64,000 nucleotides of DNA. It comes from Gadus chalcogrammus. Taxonomy: Eukaryota; Chordata; Actinopteri; Gadiformes; Gadidae. The notes under the pieces are model-generated. The model searched no databases, had not been told where the DNA came from, and saw only the letters and a program-made list of their open reading frames with translations. A program made the position numbers and the translations under genes. Where the stretch lies: contig NC_079413.1 in NCBI RefSeq assembly GCF_026213295.1, positions 16,471,026 through 16,535,025 of the forward strand, given 5' to 3'. This document shows positions 58,131-64,000 of the stretch, piece by piece. The stretch's first letter is position 1, and each line of letters opens with the position of its first letter.

Positions 58131-58469
58131 GTCCGAGGTCCCGGTGGCCTTATCGGTGCCATTTGTTATCCGTATCCTCTCCAAAATCTAATTTTCGAAA
58201 TACATGGGTACATTGGAGAGAAGGTCCCGGTGTTCTTGGCATGGGACGATAGAGGCAGAACAACAAATGAGTCCATATTAACAAGCACTTCCCGGATCAA
58301 TTTATCCACCATCGCGGTTTCAGATAAGAAAACCACAATGGCTTTATTCATGCGGGAGGCAGATCTGATGTTCTTTCCACCACCAACTACTTCGCACATC
58401 GCCAATAAAACATACCCCACCGTGGTGAAGTCAGTTTGATGTTGGATATTCGACAGATGTTCGGATATT

Positions 58470-59090
58470 CATTTCCTATGGAAAAATGCTTTTTGCTCAA
58501 TAGCTTCCGATTTATGGGACACCCCAGACCAATGTAGACCTGTTCTACTATGTGGTACTAACAAGACACACCTAATTAAAATTTCATATTTTGCACCTCC
58601 TATTTTATGAACATTTTTTAAGAATCCCATTAATTTCCTATGGAAAACGGCTTTTTGCTCAATAGCGTCCGAGTTATGGGAACCAGACACCCCAGACCAA
58701 TGCCGACCTGTCCTGCTATGTGGTACTAACAAGACACACTTCACGAAAAATTCATATTTTGCACCTCCTATTTATTTATTTATTTTTAAGAATCCCATTA
58801 ATTTCCTAACGGCTTTTTGGTCAATAGTTTCCGAGTTATGGCACCCAAGACACCCCATACCAATGCAGACCTGTCCTGCTATGTGGTATTAACACGACAC
58901 ACCTCATTAAAAAATCCTATTTTGCACCTCCTAACCCTAATTATTTTCATTTTTTTTAAGAATCCCATTCATTTCATTATGAAAACTTTTTTTCGCTCAA
59001 TAGCTTCCGAGTTATGGGTCCCAGACACCCCAGACCAATGAAAATCTGTTCTGCTAAGTAGCACTAATAAGACACACCACACTATATGTC
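58470..59090. repeat. About 165-bp tandem array, four copies, upstream of LINE ORF1
   Basis: Each copy has TTTTTGCTCAATAG(C/T)(T/G)TCCGA, CACCCCAGACCAATG, CTATGTGGTACTAACAAGAC and AAGAATCCCATTAATTTC. Copies differ at many sites. Position suggests 5' UTR monomers of the LINE. Confidence 0.88.
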
Positions 59091-59130
59091 TTGCAGGCCA
59101 TTTTCCCAAAATTGCAATGCGCTTAGTGTC

Positions 59131-59340
59131 TGTAGATCATTTGGTTAAATGATTATAGTTTGTTCATTATGAGCCACCGGAGCCACCGTACTGTGTGGCC
59201 TCATCCAATCAGAATGCCCGGCGGGCTAGTTCCCCTTTACTTCCTCTTTGTATCGCAGTTTATTGAACGCTTGGATTAAATGCAGCCATTTAAACTAGGT
59301 GTGATCCTTGACTCATACCAACCAGTAAGAACCTTCTACA
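59131..59340 (+). repeat. 5' LTR
   Basis: TGTAGATCATTTGG to GAACCTTCTACA. Followed by GGTGTCAGAAG, which could pair with a leucine tRNA 3' end. Preceded by GTGTC at 59126-59130. Confidence 0.93.
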
Positions 59341-59484
59341 CGGTGTCAGAAGCCAGTACGGACGTTTTTTTTTTCCTTTTTTCTCCGGTCGTCGTTGAAC
59401 AACCTGTTGGATTTAACCGTGCTAGCGTAGCTATCACCAGTTAAGAACGTTGTTTTCCTTTCGCCGACGTGATGGCGGAAAGCC

Positions 59485-62400
59485 ATTGAAAAGGATGAAG
59501 GATTTGTCACAATGCACATAAACGGCAAGTCCACCGAGATGAAAGTAGATACAGGAGCAAAATGCAATGTGATGTCACTCAGCACTTTCAAAAGACTCAA
59601 TAATGGCGAACAACTTGTACAGCAGAAGAAAGCAGTTAGCCTTGTTGCATATGGAGGCACAAGAATTGAGACAAGTGGCATCGCCACACTGCAGTGCTGC
59701 TTAAAGGAGCAGAACCACTCATTGCCGTTTTTCATTGTGGACAGAGCAGTGCAACCACTGCTAGGATTTCATGCACGCATTGACATGGGGGTTGTGAAAA
59801 TTAGTCCAGACGTCCACCAGATCAGCGTGGAAAGCAACATGGATTTCAGCTCACAGACGTTCCTGCAGTACAAAGACCTTTTCAGCAAGGAATTAGGAGA
59901 ACTCCCAATCACATATTCCATGACCTTGGATCCCAGCATACAGCTTATGGTCCGTTCAGCTCACCGCATCTCTGTCGCAATGCAAGAAAGAGTTAAAGCT
60001 GAACTTGAACGCATGCAAAGCATAGTTGTTATAACACCAGTCACAGAACCAACCGACTGGTTGTCGTCCATGGTAGCGAGAAATCAGACTTTGTATCAAT
60101 CAACACCGCATTGAAAAGACCCCACCACCCAATGCGAAGCGTGGAAGAGGTGGTAGCGCAAATGTCTGGGGCAACAGTTTTTTCTGTTCTGGATGCAAAG
60201 AACTCTTTCTGGCAGATACGTCTCGACAAGAAATCATCACTGCTGACGACATTCAGCACCCCATTTGGGGGCTACAGATTCCTTCGGATGCCCTTTGGCA
60301 TTAATTCCGCCAGTGAAGTATTTCAGCGCTCCATGGAACAACTGGTTGCGGGTTACCCCTGCTCAGTCATCGTCGATGACATCATCATAGGAGGCCGCGG
60401 AGTGGCTGAACACGACGCCAACTTGAGAAAAGTGCTCGAAAGGGCACGGGAGATCAATCTCAGGCTAAACCCAGACAAATATAAATTTCGCCTGGACCAA
60501 GTAGCCTATGTAGGCCACATCTTCACAAGCAATTGCCTAAAAGCGGACCCGTCTAAAACTGCAGCGATCAATGACATGCCAGTCCCCACGGATGTGACCT
60601 CACTACAACGCTTCCTGGGCATGGTCAACTACCTTAGCAAGTACATTCCAAATCTCAGCGACATTGCAGCGCCCCTTAGGCAACTCACCCGCAAAGAGAA
60701 AGCATGGTGCTGGTTTCAACAGCATCAGGAAGCCTTCGAGCGCCTCAATTCATGCCTGGCCAGCCCACCAGTACTGGCGTATTACAATGTCAAATACCCA
60801 GTTACACTGACCTGCGACGCGTCAGGTTATGGACTAGGAGCAGCATGCTTACAGAACGGCAGACCTGTAGCCTTTGCGTCGCGTGCTCTCACAGACACTG
60901 AGACACGATACGCTCAAATAGAAAAGGAGCTTCTAGCTGTTGTGTTTGCCTGCACAAAATTCAAAGACTATTTCTACGGAAAGCCCACAATCGTAGAAAC
61001 CGACCACCAGCCCTTGGTGACCATCATAAAAAAGCCCATTCATGCCGCTCCTGCCCGTCTCCAGAGAATGCTGCTTCGCCTGCAAAGTTACGACATCAAC
61101 CTAATCTACAAAAAGCGCAAGCACATGTACCTGGCAGACACCCTCTCCAGAGCTCCCAGCTCACATGCACCGCAGAGCTCTGTTGAAAACAGTGACTACG
61201 AAGTCATGAGTGTGAGCTACATATCCTCAGCCCGCCTGGAGGAACTCCGTAAACATACAGCGGAAGACGAGGTGCTACAGACTCTTGCCACAATCATTCA
61301 ACACGGATGGACCACCAGAGAAAGCCAACTCCAGCCTGCCATCAGCCATTTCTTTCCATACAGAGATGAGCTGACAGTGGAAGATGGCGTCGTCATGAAA
61401 GGCCATAAAGCGGTCATCCCCCAATCACTGCACAGGGAGTACATCAACATTGTGCACAAAGGCCACCCGGGTATTGAGGCAACAAAACGTAGAGCTAGAG
61501 GTGTAATCTTCTGGCCTGCTATGTCTAAGAACATTACAGAAGAGCTGCTCTCATGTGCAGTGTGCAATAGCACAAAGTCGCATCAGCGAAAAGAGCCTCT
61601 CCAACTCCACCCTGTTCCAGATCTGCCATGGTCCACAGTGGCTGCAGACATTCTTGATTGGCATGGCAAACATGATCAAGTTCTCATGGATTCATACTCC
61701 GGCTGGTTCAAACTCGATTTGACCTCATCAGCTGTCATATCCAAATTGAAAAGACACTTTTCGGCACACGGTACCCACACGTATTCATCACAGACAATGC
61801 TAGACAGTACACCAGCCAGCACTTCAAGGATTTTGCTAAGCAATGGGATTTTATCCATACCACAAGCAGCCCGCCGTTTCACCAGTCAAACGGACTCGCG
61901 GAAAGAGCAGTCCGCAGTGCCAAGCAACTCATGGAAAAATCGCACAGAGACGGATCTGATGTGTTTCTCAATATCCTGAACCTCAGAAACAATCCCCGTG
62001 ACCAAACATTAGGCTCTCCTGCTGAGCGTCTTATGTCACGCCAAACTCGAGCTGCCATTTTCCAGTGAGCACTAAACTGCTGGAGCCTGCCACGAGGAAG
62101 GTCAAACAAGTTGCCGCTCAACAAAAGGCTCACCCTGAGTCGAGCCACCCACTACAGCCGCTGGCAGAGGGAAAGGTGGTACGCATGCAGACAGCAAAAG
62201 GCTACGACAGACTTGGAACGGTGAAGGAGATGATAAAAGAGCCACGGTCCTACATAGTTCAAGCAGATGGGAAGACTTATAGGAGAAATCGCCGCCACAT
62301 ACTTCCTGTTGCAGAACCACCATCACCGCAGCTCCTTGATGACCCAGACCAACAGGACAACAGCCCCCCTACAGTGGACAGTTCTCCCCCACCACAAATG

Positions 62401-62541
62401 CCAGCATCACACACGGTGCAACCACAACACCCATCATCACCCCAGTCCCAGTCCAAAGCGCCCTCACCCATTGAGATTCAAGACACACAATACACCACAC
62501 ACTCAGGTCGCACCTGCAAACCAAATCCCAAATACATGTGA
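59485..62541 (+). pseudogene. Gypsy-type pol remnant
   Basis: Protease motif VDTGAKCNVMS near 59545. Reverse transcriptase in 59950-60690, with the aspartate pair in SVIVDDIII near 60370. RNase H CDASGYGLGAACL near 60815. Integrase zinc-finger HKGHPG...CAVCNS at 61455-61570, with the catalytic-core start ADILDWHG. Frame breaks lie near 60075 and 61770, and a stop near 62068. The 62065-62541 part is a basic, proline-rich C-terminus. It joins the leader directly at about 59485, where gag should be. Confidence 0.88.
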
Positions 62542-62769
62542 GAAAAGAAAAAAAAAGAAGAAAAGAAGAAAGAATAATCCCATCTATCCAGCGTGTTTAA
62601 TATTGGGACATTTGATGAAGTTAAACTCTCTAAGTGTTTAGTAGGCTATGAAGAGGCCTAAACGTTAAAAGTGAAATAAGAAGTATTCAATTAATCTTAT
62701 TTGTTTGATTTAAGTTGCAATATTTAGCAGTGCTATTTTGTTAACAGTGCTAAAGCCTAAAGGAGAGGA

Positions 62770-62979
62770 TGTAGATCATTTGGTTAAATGATTATAGTTT
62801 GTTCATTATGAGCCACCGGAGCCACTGTACTGTGCGGCCTCATCCAATCAGAATGCCCGGCGGGCTAGTTCCCCTTTACTTCCTGTTGGTATCGCAGTTT
62901 ATTGAACGCTTGGATTAAATGCAGTTGTTTAAACTCGGTGTGATCCTTGACTCATACTAACCAGTAAGAACGTTCTACA
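62770..62979 (+). repeat. 3' LTR
   Basis: TGTAGATCATTTGG to GAACGTTCTACA, about ten differences from the 5' LTR. Preceded by the purine tract AAAGGAGAGGA and followed by GTGTC. Confidence 0.93.
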
Positions 62980-63019
62980 GTGTCCTTATCAGTTGCACAT
63001 AACTCCTGTCTTGGCCCAA

Positions 63020-63290
63020 CTTCCCTCGTTACCTATCAAATTTAGAATGGATGTTCAAGTTTTGCTTTTTGTTTTTAAAGTCCTTAATGGGTTGGCACCC
63101 CTTTATTGAAGGGACCTAAGTCCTGTCATTGTAGGCCTCTTAGATCTTCCTCTCAGCAACTACTAGGCTCTCTGTCCCCAACTCTTGCCTAAAAACCAAA
63201 GCTGATAGGGCTTTCTTTGCTGCCCCCCGCCTCTGGTATAACCTCCCTATACATTTTATTTTACTTCCTTCATCAGCGTTATTCATTCGC
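63020..63290 (+). mobile_element. CR1/L2-group LINE C-terminal remnant
   Basis: Degenerate codons match the end of CR1/L2 ORF2 (LRSSSQQLLGS, then GLSLLPPASGI-like). Stops and frame changes throughout. Confidence 0.55.
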
Positions 63291-63399
63291 CCCTTGTATC
63301 ACCAGTGTCATCAGCCTAGTATTAATATCAGTATTTTCACCCAGTCAATAATCATATTCAGACCGTCATTATTCTTTTTGACATCCTCATCGTCATCCG

Positions 63400-64000
63400 C
63401 TTATCCGGGGTCGGGTCGCGGGGGGAGCAGCTCAAGCAGGGGGCCCCAGACTTCCCTTTCCCGGGCCACATTGACCAGCTCTGACGGGGGGATCCCGAGG
63501 CGTTCCCAGGCCAGTGTTGAGATATAATCTCTCCACCTAGTCCTGGGTCTTCCCCGAGGTCTCCTCCCCACTGGACGTGCCTGAAACACCTCCCAAGGAA
63601 GGCGCCCAGTGGGCATCCTTACCAGATGCCCGAACCACCTCAGCTGACTCCTTTCTAAGTAAAGGAGCAGCGGCTCTAATCCGAGTTCCTCACGGATGGC
63701 TGAGCTTCTCACCCTATCCCTAAGGGAGACGCCAGCCACCCTTCTGAGAAAACTCATCTCGGCCGCTTGTACCCGCGATCTCGTCCTTTCGGTCATCACC
63801 CAGCCCTCATGACCATAGGTGAGGATAGGAACGAAGATCGACCGGTAGATCGAGAGCTTTGCCTTGCGGCTCAGCTCTCTTTTTTGTTACAACGGTGCGG
63901 TAAAGCGAACGCAATACCGCCCCCGCTGCTCCGATTCTCCGGCCAATCTCACGCTCCATTGTACCCTCACTCGCGAACAAGACCCCGAGGTACTTGAACT
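63400..64000 (-). mobile_element. Rex3/RTE LINE, 3' part, runs off the window
   Basis: Frame 63799-63401 reads AERTRSRVQAAEMSFLRRVA-type sequence, continuing RSSAIREELGLEPLLLYLER, LRWFGHLVRMPTGRLPWEVF and GRPRTRWRDYISTLAWERLG. This is the C-terminal end of the RTE/Rex3 reverse transcriptase. The upstream part to 64000 continues the element and probably extends beyond. Confidence 0.88.

Larger units (their letters stand above)
56850..58420 (-). pseudogene. Tx1-like LINE ORF1, split by a DNA transposon
   Basis: Begins at 58420 with LLAMCEVVGGGKNIRSASRM then NKAIVVFLSETAMVDKLIRE, matching the ORF1 N-terminal domain of Tx1-like elements. A proline-rich tandem repeat follows (57842-58130). After the transposon the frame resumes to DESEIDLNEYQEVTMENVQQ near 56950. 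Frames shift at several points. Confidence 0.7.
59131..62979 (+). mobile_element. Gypsy-type LTR retrotransposon, defective
   Basis: Two 210-bp LTRs at about 95% identity, the 5-bp duplication GTGTC on both sides, a primer-binding-site-like segment after the 5' LTR, and a purine tract before the 3' LTR. The interior has protease, reverse transcriptase, RNase H and integrase in Gypsy order. Most of gag is missing and pol is interrupted, so it is inactive. No envelope gene is seen. Confidence 0.93.

Overview
This window looks like intronic and exonic DNA of a teleost fish. Nineteen consecutive exons of one vertebrate-type gene lie on the minus strand, between 49448 and 4636. The remainder is mostly transposable elements of fish type and dense (CA)n/(GA)n microsatellites. 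The elements include L2-type, Tx1-like and Rex3/RTE LINEs, a DIRS element, a Gypsy element, hAT elements, PIF/Harbinger MITEs and a tRNA-derived SINE. The very high microsatellite density recalls gadiform fish, but that is inference only.

The host gene is cacna1i, the T-type calcium channel alpha-1I (Cav3.3). The exons run from domain I S6 (49448) to domain IV S2 (4636). All have GT/AG borders and mutually compatible phases, giving about 3.7 kb of open coding sequence. The N-terminus and IS1-IS5 are not visible up to 64000 and probably lie beyond the right edge. IVS3-S6 and the C-terminal tail should lie left of position 1.

Layout from left to right. 1-3070 is a giant inverted repeat with smaller inverted repeats inside each arm. 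3.1-9.9 kb holds exons 19-14, microsatellites and a broken LINE. 9.9-17.08 kb is one intron filled by a broken, partly duplicated DIRS element carrying PIF/Harbinger insertions. 17-23.3 kb holds exons 13 and 12, a hAT MITE and an L2-type LINE ending near a splice donor. 23.6-30 kb holds exons 11-8 and a hAT inside a 41-bp minisatellite. 30-34.3 kb is a hAT nested in a Harbinger-like element, next to a 0.9-kb minisatellite. 34.7-41.2 kb holds exons 7-3. 43.97-46.19 kb is a three-level nest of DNA transposons. 47.5-49.7 kb holds exons 2 and 1, with tandem duplicates of the exon 1 start. 51.3-58.4 kb is a Tx1-like LINE (minus strand) with insertions and possible promoter monomers. 59.13-62.98 kb is a Gypsy element with both LTRs and a 5-bp target duplication. 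The right edge carries LINE remnants, including Rex3.

I found no operon, CRISPR array or bacterial-type system. The least explained structure is the nested palindrome at 1-3070. Others worth attention are microsatellites abutting channel splice sites, the exon-start triplication, possible LINE promoter monomers, and several insertions dated by clean target duplications.
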